64,000 nt of DNA from Aerococcus sanguinicola (GTDB lineage: Bacteria > Bacillota > Bacilli > Lactobacillales > Aerococcaceae). A program made the position numbers and the translations under genes. The notes under the pieces are model-generated. The model worked only from the letters and a program-made list of their open reading frames with translations. It was not told the origin of the DNA and did not search any database. Below, one piece after another: positions 52,444 to 61,700 of the stretch. The stretch spans positions 1 to 64,000 of the forward strand of contig NZ_VYWO01000003.1 in assembly GCF_008726925.1 (NCBI RefSeq), read 5' to 3'. Positions within the stretch are counted from its first letter, which is position 1; each line of letters starts with the position of its first letter.

Positions 52444-52619
52444 TGAGCAGGAGTGGAGCGTTGATGTTGGCCGTTAGCCACGTAAAAGCAAGCGAAGCGA
52501 ATTACGGATCGTAGGCGATAGCCGTACGATCCGTTTGAGTCTCGCTAGGTGAGGGACCTTGGCCCGAACCGGTGCCGTGGCTGTATAACGGACAAAAATC
52601 AACGCAGAACGGATGCTCA
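52444..52619 (+). repeat. family L element (copy L2), without inserted M unit
   Basis: Bounded by TGAGCA (52444) and TGCTCA (52614). GCGTTGAT (52458) pairs with ATCAACGC (52598), and CCGTTA with TAACGG. The inner hairpin pairs ACGGATCGTA with TACGATCCGT around GGCGATAGCC. CTCGCTAGGTGAG and GGCCCGAACCGGTGCC are shared with the other copies. 176 nt. The stretch 52160-52443 before it holds no gene. Confidence 0.8.
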
Positions 52620-52637
52620 CCAACGCAATATTGCAAG

Positions 52638-52675
52638 AAAAAACTAGCTCATCCCATTCGATCAGCTAGTTTTTT
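52638..52675 (-). terminator. bidirectional terminator downstream of rpsT
   Basis: AAAAAACTAGCT (52638-52649) and AGCTAGTTTTTT (52664-52675): 12-bp complementary arms with T tracts on both strands, just after the rpsT stop. Confidence 0.88.
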
Positions 52676-52681
52676 CAATAA

Positions 52682-52936
52682 TTATTTGTTTAATTTTTTA
52701 GCGAGACGTGATTTTTCACGAGCTGCTTTGTTGCTGTGAATTAAGTTCTTGCCAGCTGCTTGGTCAAGTTCTTTTGAAGCTTGAACGAATAAGTCTTGGG
52801 CGTTGTCGGCACCAGCTTCAGCAGCTTGTTCGAATTTCTTCATCGCTGTACGCATCTTGCTTAATTTTTTACCGTTTTGAGCAGTACGTTTTTCTTCTTG
52901 GCGTACACGCTTGATTGCTGATTGAATTTGTGGCAT
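52682..52936 (-). CDS. rpsT: 30S ribosomal protein S20
   Basis: 84-aa basic helical protein that binds 16S r[23 protein letters not shown], then [20 protein letters not shown] and a C-terminal [16 protein letters not shown], is the S20 pattern. I start at ATG 52936 preceded by AGAGGTG; the longer frame to 53017 runs into the promoter. It follows the competence cluster as in related genera, on the opposite strand. Confidence 0.95.
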   Translation of the reverse strand: MPQIQSAIKRVRQEEKRTAQNGKKLSKMRTAMKKFEQAAEAGADNAQDLFVQASKELDQAAGKNLIHSNKAAREKSRLAKKLNK

Positions 52937-52988
52937 GAGAGCACCTCTTTCTGTGATAGATTTCAAGTGATGAGTCACTAACAGAAAT

Positions 52989-53017
52989 ATTATATCGAAT
53001 ATTTTCACCAGATGCAA
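52989..53017 (-). promoter_or_regulatory. rpsT promoter
   Basis: On the minus strand TTGCAT (53017-53012) and TATAAT (52994-52989) with 17-nt spacing, 52 nt before the start codon. Confidence 0.85.
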
Positions 53018-53090
53018 GGGGAAAAGAAATTTATCCCAATCCGCAAACTAGCCCCTAGCTAGCTAAAATGATAGAATAGGGGGGAATGGA

Positions 53091-55118
53091 GTGGATCGTG
53101 ACATGGAGAATGAAACAGTAATATCAAATCAAAAATTCGACCTGGTGGCGCCCTATGAACCGAATGGGGACCAGCCAGAAGCTATCAAGGAATTAGTGGC
53201 CGGGGTGGAAGCTGGCGACCAGGCCCAGGTACTCCTCGGAGGGACCGGGACGGGGAAGACCTTCACCATGGCCAATGTGATTGCCCAGACCAACCGGCCG
53301 ACCCTAGTTTTGGCCCACAATAAGACCTTGGCGGGCCAGCTCTACGGCGAGTTGAAGGAATTCTTCCCCAACAACGCGGTGGAATATTTTGTTTCTTACT
53401 ATGACTACTATCAGCCGGAAGCCTATGTGCCGTCGAGCGATTCCTATATCGAAAAGTCGGCCTCGGTCAACGATGAGATCGACAAGCTCCGCCACTCGGC
53501 AACCTCAGCCTTGTTGGAACGGCGCGATGTGGTGATTGTGGCTTCGGTTTCTTGTATTTATGGTTTGGTCAACCCCGAAGAGTACCGGGACCATGTGCTC
53601 TCTATCCGGGAAGGCCAGGAGATCGACCGCAATGATTTTATGCGCCGCCTGGTGGATATGCAGTTTGAGCGCAATGATTTTGACTTCCAGCGGGGGACCT
53701 TCCGGGTGCGCGGGGACGTGGTGGAGGTCTTCCTGGCCTCCCGCGATTCTTCGGCCATCCGGGTGGAATTCTTTGGCGATGAAATCGACCGGATCCGCGA
53801 GGTGGATGTTTTGACAGGCGAAGTGAAGAATGATGTCAAGCACTATCCGATTTTCCCGGCGACGCACTTTGTGGCCAACCGGGAACAGATTCTGCGGGCG
53901 GTGCAGACCATTGAAGCGGAATTGGAAGACCGGCTCAAGGAATTGGAAGCGGACAATAAGCTCTTGGAGGCCCAGCGCTTGGAGCAGCGGACCCGCTATG
54001 ATATTGAGATGCTCCTGGAAATGGGCTATTGTAACGGGATTGAGAACTATTCGCGCCACATGGACGGCCGGCAGCCGGGCGAGGCGCCCTATACCTTGCT
54101 GGACTTCTTCCCGGACGATTGGTTGCTCATGGTGGACGAGTCCCACATGACCATGCCCCAGGTGCGCGGGATGTACAATGGGGACCGGGCCCGCAAGCAG
54201 CAGTTGATCGATTATGGCTTCCGCCTGCCCAGTGCCCTCGATAACCGGCCGCTCAAGCTGGAAGAATTCGAGAAGCGGGTTAACCAGGCCATCTATGTGT
54301 CCGCCACACCGGGTGACTATGAGGTGGACCTGGCGGATGGCGAAGTGGTTGAACAGATCATCCGACCCACCGGCCTCCTCGATCCCCAAGTGGAAGTTCG
54401 TCCCATCAAGGGGCAGATTGACGATTTGGTCAGCGAGATCAACGAACGGGTCGAGAGAGAGGAGCGCGTCTTTATCACGACCTTGACCAAGCAGATGTCC
54501 GAAGACCTAACCGATTATTTAGAAGAGATCGGCATCCGGGTCAAGTACCTCCACTCGGATATCAAGACCCTGGAGCGGACCGAGATTATCCGCGACCTGC
54601 GCCTGGGCGTCTTCGATGTCCTCGTCGGGATCAACCTCCTGCGTGAGGGGATCGACGTGCCGGAAGTCTCCCTGGTGGCCATCTTGGACGCGGACAAGGA
54701 AGGCTTCCTGCGCAACGAACGGTCGCTCATCCAGACCATCGGCCGGGCCGCGCGGAACAGCTCGGGTCACGTGATCATGTACGCCGACCACATCACTGGG
54801 TCCATGCGTTATGCCATGGATGAAACAGCCCGCCGGCGGAAAATCCAGCAGGCCTATAACAAGGAACACGGGATCACCCCGCAAACCATCAAGAAGGACA
54901 TCCACGATTCCATCCGCATCACCACCGATGTCAACCTGGCCGAAGAATCCGAATCCCTCACCGAAAGCATCCGCGCCCTCAAGCGCAACGACAAAGAAGA
55001 GGCCCTCCACAACCTGGAAATGGAAATGCGCCAGGCCGCCAAGGACCTCGAATTCGAACGCGCCGCCGAACTGCGTGATGTTTTGATGGAATTGAAAGCG
55101 GAGTTTAAGATAAAATAA
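53091..55118 (+). CDS. uvrB: excinuclease ABC subunit B
   Basis: DNA damage recognition helicase of nucleotide excision repair. Walker [18 protein letters not shown], the beta-hairpin region ([20 protein letters not shown]), helicase motif DESHMT (the UvrB DEAD-box variant), motif [20 protein letters not shown], and a C-terminal UVR motif ([17 protein letters not shown]). 675 aa. GTG 53091 lies 6 nt after AGGGGGG; ATG 53103 is the alternative start. uvrA, usually next, is absent: an M repeat begins at the base after the stop codon. Confidence 0.93.
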   Translation: MDRDMENETVISNQKFDLVAPYEPNGDQPEAIKELVAGVEAGDQAQVLLGGTGTGKTFTMANVIAQTNRPTLVLAHNKTLAGQLYGELKEFFPNNAVEYFVSYYDYYQPEAYVPSSDSYIEKSASVNDEIDKLRHSATSALLERRDVVIVASVSCIYGLVNPEEYRDHVLSIREGQEIDRNDFMRRLVDMQFERNDFDFQRGTFRVRGDVVEVFLASRDSSAIRVEFFGDEIDRIREVDVLTGEVKNDVKHYPIFPATHFVANREQILRAVQTIEAELEDRLKELEADNKLLEAQRLEQRTRYDIEMLLEMGYCNGIENYSRHMDGRQPGEAPYTLLDFFPDDWLLMVDESHMTMPQVRGMYNGDRARKQQLIDYGFRLPSALDNRPLKLEEFEKRVNQAIYVSATPGDYEVDLADGEVVEQIIRPTGLLDPQVEVRPIKGQIDDLVSEINERVEREERVFITTLTKQMSEDLTDYLEEIGIRVKYLHSDIKTLERTEIIRDLRLGVFDVLVGINLLREGIDVPEVSLVAILDADKEGFLRNERSLIQTIGRAARNSSGHVIMYADHITGSMRYAMDETARRRKIQQAYNKEHGITPQTIKKDIHDSIRITTDVNLAEESESLTESIRALKRNDKEEALHNLEMEMRQAAKDLEFERAAELRDVLMELKAEFKIK

Positions 55119-55357
55119 GGGTGTGAGGGAGCGCGGTTAGAAGTGGACCTCTGGAGCAAAAGACCGAAGAAGTCTGAAAGACTTCGAAGGGATTTTGTGA
55201 AGAGGAGCCACTTCTGCGCGACCGAACCCGACTAGATAAGGGTATGAGCAAGAGCGCTTAGAAAGGGATGACTGGAGGCAAAAGGGATAAGGCCGGCTTT
55301 AGCCGGTCGTTCCCTTTTGCTGAAGTCACTCCCTTTCTGCTCTTGCGAACCCGACTA
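55119..55357 (+). repeat. two tandem family M long hairpins (locus D) abutting the uvrB stop codon
   Basis: TAA of uvrB is followed at once by GGGTGTGAGG. D1 (55119-55234) has AGAAGTGG/CCACTTCT, CCTCT/AGAGG, CAAAA/TTTTG and apex GAAGTC/GACTTC, ending GAACCCGACTA. D2 (55240-55357) has GCAAGAGC/GCTCTTGC, AGAAAGGG/CCCTTTCT, TGACT/AGTCA, GCAAAAGGG/CCCTTTTGC, CCGGCT/AGCCGG, ending GAACCCGACTA. Compared with locus B, several helices differ on both strands together. Confidence 0.88.
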
Positions 55358-55383
55358 GATGATATTTTAAGAAATGGTATTAA

Positions 55384-55559
55384 GGAGCATACGTTGCGCT
55401 CTTGAACTTGGTCCTTAAAAAGCCATGGCACCGGCTCGAGCCTTGGTCTCTCGCCTAGCGAGCTTCAAAGGGATAGTAAGGCTCACGCCAACTATCCCTA
55501 ATTCACATCGCTTGCTTTTTCATGGCTAAGGCCCAAGTTCAAGGCTCCACTCCTGCTCC
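55384..55559 (-). repeat. family L element (copy L3), reverse orientation, without M unit
   Basis: CTTGAACTTGGTCCTTA (55401) pairs with TAAGGCCCAAGTTCAAG (55527-55543), 16 of 17 bp. The inner hairpin pairs GGGATAGT with ACTATCCC. Ends are GAGCA and TGCTC. 176 nt, the same length as L2. Confidence 0.82.
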
Positions 55560-55640
55560 TATTAATATTGTGAATTTAATTTAAATTAACATTGAGTAGT
55601 ATCACCAAAATATCACTTATTTAATAAATTTAGAAATGAG

Positions 55641-55675
55641 AAAACCAGATCCACATAGTTGAGGATCTGGTTTTT
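55641..55675 (+). terminator. terminator downstream of uvrB and its repeats
   Basis: AAAACCAGATCC (55641-55652) and GGATCTGGTTTTT (55663-55675). It is the first terminator after uvrB, so the uvrB transcript would carry about 520 nt of M and L repeats as 3' untranslated region. Confidence 0.85.
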
Positions 55676-55765
55676 GTGGTCTTATTAGGAGATGGGTTTG
55701 CCACCGCCATCCCCACTCAGGGATTTCTTTCACAAGCTGCAGTCTTTCCCACATTCAAATTATAA

Positions 55766-55791
55766 GGAAAAACCAGGCTGTCTGCCTGGTT
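55766..55791 (-). terminator. terminator of the PAP2 gene
   Basis: AACCAGGC / GCCTGGTT hairpin with T tract on the minus strand, starting at the stop codon. Confidence 0.85.
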
Positions 55792-56436
55792 TTATTGCAG
55801 CTGGCGACGGGGTGTTAGGTAGCGGTCCATGCTAGCCTTGGCGAGGATTAGGCAGGCGAGGCCGAGTGAGAGGCCGGCCAGGGTGTCGGAGAAGTAGTGG
55901 ACGCCTAGGAAGATCCGCGACCAGGCCAGGGCCAGGGAGAGGAGGGCGACCAGACTGCCGAGGAGGGCCGGGTGCTTGATGCGTTGGGGCCAGAGATAGG
56001 TCAGGGTCAGGGCCAGGCTGCCGTAGAAGGCGACGGACCCCATGGAGTGGCCGCTGGGGAAGGAGTAGCCGCCGACCAGGATTAAGTGGTCGAAGAGCTC
56101 AGGCCGGGGGCGTTCGATCAGGAACTTGATGATCTGATTGATGCCGGAGATGGCCAGGAAGTTGGTCAGCAAGAGCCAGAGGGCCAGTCGTTTTTCTTTC
56201 TTATAGATGAGGTAGATCCCCAAGAGGGCGATGAAGGTCAGCTGCAGATAATTATCGCCCAGGTAGGTGAAGGCGCGGATGATCGGCACCAAGAGGGGGT
56301 AGTGTCCGCCGTAGAGGGCCGTGTTCACCGCTTGGTCCATGGCCAAGAGCGCCGGATTGCCCGTTGCGACCAGGATAAGAATAATTAAGAAAGGCAGGCC
56401 AGCCAGTCCAGCGGCCCACAGGTAGTTTGTTTTCAT
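55792..56436 (-). CDS. PAP2-family membrane phosphatase (214 aa)
   Basis: Membrane lipid phosphatase, probably acting on phosphatidic acid, phosphatidylglycerophosphate or undecaprenyl diphosphate at the outer face. All three signature motifs are present: KFLIERPRP, YSFPSGHSM and SRIFLGVHYFSDTLAG. About six transmembrane helices. ATG 56436 follows AATGGAGGAAAATC; the frame extends 7 codons further without support. The exact substrate cannot be told from sequence. Stands alone on the minus strand. Confidence 0.88.
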   Translation of the reverse strand: MKTNYLWAAGLAGLPFLIILILVATGNPALLAMDQAVNTALYGGHYPLLVPIIRAFTYLGDNYLQLTFIALLGIYLIYKKEKRLALWLLLTNFLAISGINQIIKFLIERPRPELFDHLILVGGYSFPSGHSMGSVAFYGSLALTLTYLWPQRIKHPALLGSLVALLSLALAWSRIFLGVHYFSDTLAGLSLGLACLILAKASMDRYLTPRRQLQ

Positions 56437-56574
56437 GATTTTCCTCCATTTAAGCAATACCTTTATTTTACGCGAATTTAAAGAAAAATAAAGTCTTTTT
56501 TAAGAGGGCTGAGAACAGACAGGGTAATCTTTCTTTGATACAATGAATGGTAAGAAGAAGAATGGAGTGACGGG

Positions 56575-57453
56575 ATGAAAGCAGCATTTATCATTGATAG
56601 TACAGCTAGTTTGCCGGATGACTTGAGAGCGCGCGAGAATGTCTTCCAAGTGGACTTGACCATGCGCTTCCCGGACGGTAAGGAATTCGCGGATACGGCG
56701 GAACCCCAGGCGGCCCAGGCCTTCTATGATTACTTGGAGGCTTCGCCGGAACTGCCCAAGAGCTCGCAACCGGAACCCCTGGCCTTCTACCAACGCGCCC
56801 AGGAGATTATTGCGGCGGGCTATGATACGGTCTTTGCGATCTTCCTGTCGGGGCAGATCAGTGGGACCCTGCGGACGGCGCGCATGGTGCTGGATGAGTT
56901 CGCGGACCAGTTCAAAACCTACTATATTGATTCCAAGGGGACCTCTTATCAGATGCAGCATATCTTAATCGAAGGGCTGGACATGGTTGAATCAGCTTGG
57001 CCGGCTAACCGCCTGGCGGAAGAGCTCCAGTGGATTGGCGATAATTCCCGGGTCTATGTCATGATTCAGGACCTGGATACCTTCGTCAAAGGGGGCCGGG
57101 CTTCTTCCCTAACGGCCAAGTTAGGGAGCCTCTTACGGATCAATGTGGTGGCCTACTTCAATGCCGCGGGTGAGGTGGTCCTCTATGATAAGTTGCGGAC
57201 CAAGAAGAAGGTTATCCAGGCCTACCAAGACTTGGTCGATGAAGCGCTGGCGACTTATCCTCAGGGAATCCGCCTGGCCTTTGCCCACGGGGGAGTGCCG
57301 GAAGAGGCCGAAGAATTCAAGGCAGCTATCCACGGCCAGCACCCCGAGCTCGACTGTATGATCGGCTACCTGACGCCAGTCTTAGGGACCCACGGCGGCA
57401 AGGGCTCGATCGGGATGGGGACCCTGGCTAAGCACCGGCCCCTGACTGACTAA
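56575..57453 (+). CDS. DegV family fatty-acid-binding protein (292 aa)
   Basis: DegV/FakB proteins hold a fatty acid for phosphorylation by Fak[13 protein letters not shown] at the N-terminus, the [12 protein letters not shown] loop, DSKGTSYQM and the C-terminal [18 protein letters not shown] are family hallmarks. 292 aa, usual length. AATGGAGTGACGGG precedes the ATG. A fakA gene is not in the window. A possible promoter CAGACA-17-TACAAT lies just upstream. Confidence 0.9.
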   Translation: MKAAFIIDSTASLPDDLRARENVFQVDLTMRFPDGKEFADTAEPQAAQAFYDYLEASPELPKSSQPEPLAFYQRAQEIIAAGYDTVFAIFLSGQISGTLRTARMVLDEFADQFKTYYIDSKGTSYQMQHILIEGLDMVESAWPANRLAEELQWIGDNSRVYVMIQDLDTFVKGGRASSLTAKLGSLLRINVVAYFNAAGEVVLYDKLRTKKKVIQAYQDLVDEALATYPQGIRLAFAHGGVPEEAEEFKAAIHGQHPELDCMIGYLTPVLGTHGGKGSIGMGTLAKHRPLTD

Positions 57454-57479
57454 GTGAGAAATCTTTTAGGTATTTTCCC

Positions 57480-57508
57480 TTGCATTCTTGCCTTTTTGGG
57501 CGTATACT
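57480..57508 (+). promoter_or_regulatory. rpsO promoter
   Basis: TTGCAT (57480-57485) and TATACT (57503-57508) with 17-nt spacing, 100 nt before the start codon. Confidence 0.82.
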
Positions 57509-57514
57509 TTGGGG

Positions 57515-57590
57515 AGTGCCGTCATGGCATGACCTAGTACTTAGTCTTTGCGAGTCACCGACGATTGACTCAGTTCTAGGCAAAAATATA
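57515..57590 (+). promoter_or_regulatory. structured rpsO leader, probable S15 autoregulatory site
   Basis: The leader can fold: CCTAG (57533-57537) with CTAGG (57576-57580), AGTC with GACT inside, and a small TGCC/GGCA hairpin before it. S15 represses its own mRNA through such leaders in many bacteria. Assignment to a known leader family is inference. Confidence 0.5.
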
Positions 57591-57608
57591 GAAAGAGGTG
57601 TTGTCAAT

Positions 57609-57878
57609 ATGGCAATTTCAAAAGAAGAAAAAACACAAATTATCGAAAAATATGCTACGCATGAAGGGGATACTGGGAGCCCAGAAGTACAAATCGCTGT
57701 ACTTACCGCTGAAATCAATGCGCTGAACGCCCATGCCCAAACTCATAAGAAAGACCATCATTCTTACCGTGGTTTGATGAAGAAGATTGGTCACCGTCGT
57801 AACTTATTAGCTTATTTACGTAACAAGGACGTTACTCGTTACCGTAACTTGATCCAAAGCTTAGGTTTACGTCGCTAA
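57609..57878 (+). CDS. rpsO: 30S ribosomal protein S15
   Basis: 89-aa primary 16S rRNA-binding protein. [20 protein letters not shown] then [13 protein letters not shown] and [20 protein letters not shown] are invariant features of S15. ATG 57609 follows AGAGGTG; upstream codons in frame include the promoter. It precedes pnp as in most bacteria, here separated by a terminator and an L/M repeat. Confidence 0.96.
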   Translation: MAISKEEKTQIIEKYATHEGDTGSPEVQIAVLTAEINALNAHAQTHKKDHHSYRGLMKKIGHRRNLLAYLRNKDVTRYRNLIQSLGLRR

Positions 57879-57893
57879 TTCGATGTCAAAAAA

Positions 57894-57925
57894 GCGAGAT
57901 TCGAGCAATTGGATCTCGCCTTTTT
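57894..57925 (+). terminator. rpsO terminator
   Basis: GCGAGAT (57894-57900) and ATCTCGC (57913-57919), then CTTTTT. Confidence 0.85.
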
Positions 57926-57961
57926 ATTAAGGAAAATGAGCTTTTGTGGGGAATTGTGCTA

Positions 57962-58318
57962 TGAGCATACGTTCCGTCTTGAAAGTGATCGTTAGATATT
58001 TAGAGGGTCGAGCACGGCTGGTGCCGTCTCGTACTTTATCCGTACGTCGCTTTGCTCCTACGGCTAAAGCAGCACCGGTTCGGGTCAAGGTCCCTCACCT
58101 AGCAAGTCTCAAACGGTGCGTACGGCTAGCGCCTACGCTCCGTAATTCGCTTTAGTTGGGTTCCAGCCTAGCAGAAATAGCTCCTCTTCACAAAGAGTCG
58201 TCGAAGACTTTCAGTCTTCTCTGCCTCTTTGTTCCAGAGGTCTATTTCTCCCGCTAGCCTTCACACCCTGAAGCTTGTTCATGGCTAAGGCCCAACTTCA
58301 ACGCTGCACTCCTGCTCA
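57962..58318 (-). repeat. family L element (copy L4), reverse orientation, with an inserted M unit
   Basis: Bounded by TGAGCA (57962) and TGCTCA (58313). The outer helix is partly decayed and the right part is enlarged by about 70 nt. The M unit at 58154-58269 (AGTTGGGTTC ... TCACACCCT, GCTAGC and GAAATAG helices) sits at the same place in the L sequence as in copy L1: after CAAGCTTCA and before AAGCGAATT, read on the minus strand. Confidence 0.78.
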
Positions 58319-58567
58319 TGAGTGTATTCCAAGCTGATTTTGCTTTGGGGATTGGTTAGGGGTTGTGCAGGGAGCTGTGCTGTAAGTATACCTGCTGCTT
58401 TAATCCTGGGTAGTGTTAAAAGTTATTTTTTATGAAATGTTAAGTTAGTGAAAGGGGCGTCTGTAATTCCTACTAACCAAAGAAGTGGGGCCTGGTCTTG
58501 GATGGGGCTTTAGTTCTTTGTTTAGTAGTTTACGACGCCATGCAAAAAATAGAAAAAGGAGCATGAC

Positions 58568-60691
58568 ATGTCTGAAGAAAAGAAAGTCTACAAAATGAAT
58601 TGGGCGGGCCGTCCTCTCCAAGTTGAGATTGGCCAGCTGGCTAAGCAAGCTTCGGCGGCAGTTCTCGTGCGTTACGGGGAGACCGTGGTTTTAACGGCTG
58701 TGGTTGGGGCTAAGGAGCCTAAGGAAGGGCAAGATTTCTTCCCCCTCCAAGTTCTTTATGAAGAGAAGATGTACGCTTCCGGGAAGATTCCTGGCGGCTA
58801 TATCAAGCGTGAAGGTCGGCCAAGTGAGCACGCGACTTTGACGGCGCGTTTGATTGACCGGCCCATCCGTCCGCTCTTCCCAGAAGGTTATAAGAATGAT
58901 GTCCAAGTGATCAATACCGTGATGTCTGTGGATCCGGATTGCAGCCCTGAGATGGCAGCCATGTTCGGCTCTTCCCTGGCGCTTGGTATCTCCAGCATTC
59001 CTTTTGAAGGACCGATTGCGGGCGTGAATGTGGGCCGGGTGAATGGCGACTTGATGATCAACCCAACCGCCGACCAAGCGGCCCAGTCAGACCTGGAATT
59101 GACCGTGGCAGGGACCTCCAAGGCCATCAACATGGTGGAATCTTCAGCCGCTGAACTGAGCGAAGACGAGATGTTGGTTGCCCTCATGTTCGGCCACGCC
59201 AATATCAAGGAAATGACTTATTTCCAACAACAAATCATTGATGAAATCGGCCAGGAAAAGGTTGACTATGTGCCGGAAGCCTTGGATCCTGAGCTGGAAG
59301 CGGAAATCGTGACCAACTACCACCAACGCATGGTCGAAGCTATCCAAACCTTCGACAAGCTGGAACGGGAAGAAAATATCCAAGCCGTTAAGGATGATAT
59401 TCTGGCGGTCTACGATGCCCGCTTCATAGAGGACGAAGACTTTATCCAGATCCACCAACAAGTGGCGGACCTGGCGGATAAGTTGGAATACAATGAAGTC
59501 CGCCGCCTGATTACGGATGACAAGGTCCGTCCTGATGGCCGTCAAATCGACGAAATCCGGCCTTTATCTTCTGAAGTGGGCCTCCTGCCTCGGGCGCACG
59601 GGTCCGGTCTCTTTACCCGGGGCCAAACCCAGGTTCTATCGGCTTGTACCCTGGCGCCCCTGTCTGAAGCCCAACACATTGACGGCTTAGGGCCAGAGCA
59701 TGACCAACGCTTTATCCACCATTACAACTTCCCGCAATTCTCTGTGGGCTCTAACGGCCGCTACGGCTCACCAGGTCGTCGGGAAATCGGCCACGGGGCG
59801 TTGGGCCATCGCGCTTTGAGCCAGGTGATTCCGGAAGAAGAAGACTTCCCTTACACCATCCGCTTGGTGGCTGAAGTCCTCGAATCTAACGGGTCTTCTT
59901 CCCAAGCTTCCATTTGTGCGTCAACCCTGGCCATGATGGACGCAGGGGTTCCGATTAAGGCACCAGTTGCTGGGATCGCCATGGGCCTTGTCATGAACGA
60001 AACGGATGAAAGCAAGTACACCATTTTGACTGACATCCAAGGCCTGGAAGACCACCTAGGCGACATGGACTTCAAGGTGGCAGGGACCGCTGAAGGGATT
60101 ACTGCCCTCCAGATGGATATCAAGATCAAGGGGATTACCGAAGAGATCCTGCGTGAATCCCTGGCCCAAGCCAAGCAAGCGCGGATGCAGATCCTGGACC
60201 AAATCACTTCAACCATCGCTGAACCGCGCGCTGAATTGAGCAAGTATGCGCCTAAGATCGGCAAGATCCGTATCGATGAAGACCAAATCAAGGTGGTTAT
60301 CGGTAAGGGCGGCGACACCATCAACGGCATCATCGACGAAACCGGCACCAAGATCGACATCGCGGATGACGGCCTGGTGACCATCTACTCCGACGACCAA
60401 GCCATGATCGACCGCGCCATCGAAATCATCGAGCAGCTGACCCTGAAGATTGAAGTCGGCCAAATCTACGAAGGCAAGGTCTTCCGTATCGAAAAATTCG
60501 GTGCCTTTGTCGATCTGGCTCCCGGCCAAAACGGCATGATCCATATCTCCGAACTCCAACACAAGCGCACCAACAAGGTCGAAGATGTGGTCAACATCGG
60601 CGACATTGTCCGCGTTAAGGTGATCGAAGTTGACGACCGCGGCCGGATCAACCTCTCTTTGAAGGCGCTGACCGATGAGGATGCGGAATAA
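58568..60691 (+). CDS. pnp: polyribonucleotide nucleotidyltransferase (PNPase)
   Basis: 3'-to-5' phosphorolytic exoribonuclease of the RNA degradosome. Two RNase PH domains (about residues 10-215 and 310-550; first with [20 protein letters not shown], second with [12 protein letters not shown] and [19 protein letters not shown]), a KH domain ([20 protein letters not shown]) and a C-terminal S1 domain ([20 protein letters not shown]). 707 aa, normal. AAAAAGGAGCATGAC precedes the ATG. As an RNA-decay enzyme stopped by strong hairpins it is of interest here because family M units could protect 3' ends from it; that link is speculation. Confidence 0.95.
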   Translation: MSEEKKVYKMNWAGRPLQVEIGQLAKQASAAVLVRYGETVVLTAVVGAKEPKEGQDFFPLQVLYEEKMYASGKIPGGYIKREGRPSEHATLTARLIDRPIRPLFPEGYKNDVQVINTVMSVDPDCSPEMAAMFGSSLALGISSIPFEGPIAGVNVGRVNGDLMINPTADQAAQSDLELTVAGTSKAINMVESSAAELSEDEMLVALMFGHANIKEMTYFQQQIIDEIGQEKVDYVPEALDPELEAEIVTNYHQRMVEAIQTFDKLEREENIQAVKDDILAVYDARFIEDEDFIQIHQQVADLADKLEYNEVRRLITDDKVRPDGRQIDEIRPLSSEVGLLPRAHGSGLFTRGQTQVLSACTLAPLSEAQHIDGLGPEHDQRFIHHYNFPQFSVGSNGRYGSPGRREIGHGALGHRALSQVIPEEEDFPYTIRLVAEVLESNGSSSQASICASTLAMMDAGVPIKAPVAGIAMGLVMNETDESKYTILTDIQGLEDHLGDMDFKVAGTAEGITALQMDIKIKGITEEILRESLAQAKQARMQILDQITSTIAEPRAELSKYAPKIGKIRIDEDQIKVVIGKGGDTINGIIDETGTKIDIADDGLVTIYSDDQAMIDRAIEIIEQLTLKIEVGQIYEGKVFRIEKFGAFVDLAPGQNGMIHISELQHKRTNKVEDVVNIGDIVRVKVIEVDDRGRINLSLKALTDEDAE

Positions 60692-60748
60692 GATCGGATG
60701 GGATGCTTGAGCATGCGGATTGCTTTTGAAACCATTGAATAAGAAAAC

Positions 60749-60789
60749 AAGCAGCTAGTGACCTGGATCAGGAAACTAGCTGCTTTTTT
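60749..60789 (+). terminator. pnp terminator
   Basis: AAGCAGCTAGT (60749-60759) pairs with ACTAGCTGC (60775-60783), then six Ts. Confidence 0.9.
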
Positions 60790-60838
60790 GTATCTTTTGA
60801 TGGGTTCGTGTTAGCCATGGGGGAGGGACAGGAGCAAC

Positions 60839-60958
60839 CGACATAAGTGAGACGATCTGTCGCTAACAGGTGAAGAAAGGGGAGGGGGCACCGGCATATT
60901 CAAGTGAGAAGATGCCGAATCAGGGGTCGCACCGGCATATTCAGAGAGGAAGATGCTG
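60839..60958. repeat. family S units with two arm types side by side
   Basis: CGACA (60839) with TGTCG (60858), then CGGCAT (60892) with ATGCCG (60912) and CGGCAT (60933) with ATGCTG (60953). The two CGGCAT units are 41 nt apart. Both the 15.4-kb arm type and the 26-kb arm type occur in one place. No gene in 60790-61030. Confidence 0.75.
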
Positions 60959-61030
60959 GATCGGACATTGAAACTGCCAAATTGCGGTTGAAGAGACGAG
61001 AACGCCTGTCTTAGCACAGTGCTTTTCAAC

Positions 61031-61060
61031 AAAAAATCCTCCAGCATCAGGCTGGAGGAT
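61031..61060 (-). terminator. terminator for the GW-protein transcript, beyond five M hairpins
   Basis: ATCCTCCAGC (61036-61045) and GCTGGAGGAT (61051-61060); TTTTTT follows on the minus strand. It is the first terminator after the stop codon at 61701, about 640 nt away. Confidence 0.82.
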
Positions 61061-61104
61061 GGATAGGTAGAGGACAAAAGCGTAAAGCTTTTGTCACAGC
61101 TTAT

Positions 61105-61700
61105 AGTTGGGTTCAACTTGGCAAACTCGGAGTGATTTCACAAGTCTGAAACGAGCGACTACTTCGCTCTTATTCTGATTTGCTCCAATCATCCGAGTCT
61201 AAACGCCCAGTCTCACACCCTTTGTAGTCGGGTTCGGTCGCGCAGAAGTGGCTCCTCTTCACAAAATCCCTCCGAAGTCTTTCAGACTTCCTCGGTCTTT
61301 TGCTCCAGAGGTCCACTTCTACCCGCGCGCCCTCACACCCTAGTTGGGTTCGCAGTTGCAGGCTTGAAGTGACTTCACCCAATCGGAACGACCGGCTTTC
61401 AGCCGTTCTTTTCCGTTTGGGCTCCAGTCATTCTAGCCTGAACGCAACTGCTCACACCCTTTAGTAGTCGGATTCGCAAAGGCAGAAAGGGAGTGACTTC
61501 GGCAAAGTGGAACGATCGGCTTACAGCCGCTCTTTTCCTCTTTGCTTCCAGTCATCCCTTTCTAAGCGCCTTTTCTCACACCCTTAGTCGGGTTCAGACT
61601 AGCAGAAATAGCTCCTCTTCGCAAAAGATCCGCCGAAGACTTTCTGTCTTCTCTGGCTCTTTGCTCCAGAGGTCTATTTCTCCCGCTAGTCTTCACACCC
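61105..61700 (-). repeat. array of five family M long hairpins (locus F) behind the GW-protein gene
   Basis: Units F1 (61105-61221), F2 (61226-61341), F3 (61342-61460), F4 (61466-61584), F5 (61586-61700) are head to tail, each starting AGT(C/T)GG(G/A)TTC and ending TCACACCC. Outer helices: F5 GACTAGC/GCTAGTC, F4 GCAAAGGC with a mismatched partner, F3 GCAGTTGC/GCAACTGC, F2 CGCGC type. F1 is the most diverged (CTCGG/CCGAG, TGATT/AATCA, GAGCG/CGCTC). The array starts right after the TAA of the gene at 61701. Confidence 0.9.

Noticed and set aside
53505..54389. 294-codon antisense open frame in uvrB
   Set aside because: Shadow of a high-GC coding frame; uvrB is unambiguous on the plus strand.
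55119..61700. M hairpins as ordinary intrinsic terminators
   Set aside because: They lack a T tract on either strand, are interrupted by regular internal loops, and clear T-tract terminators follow them.
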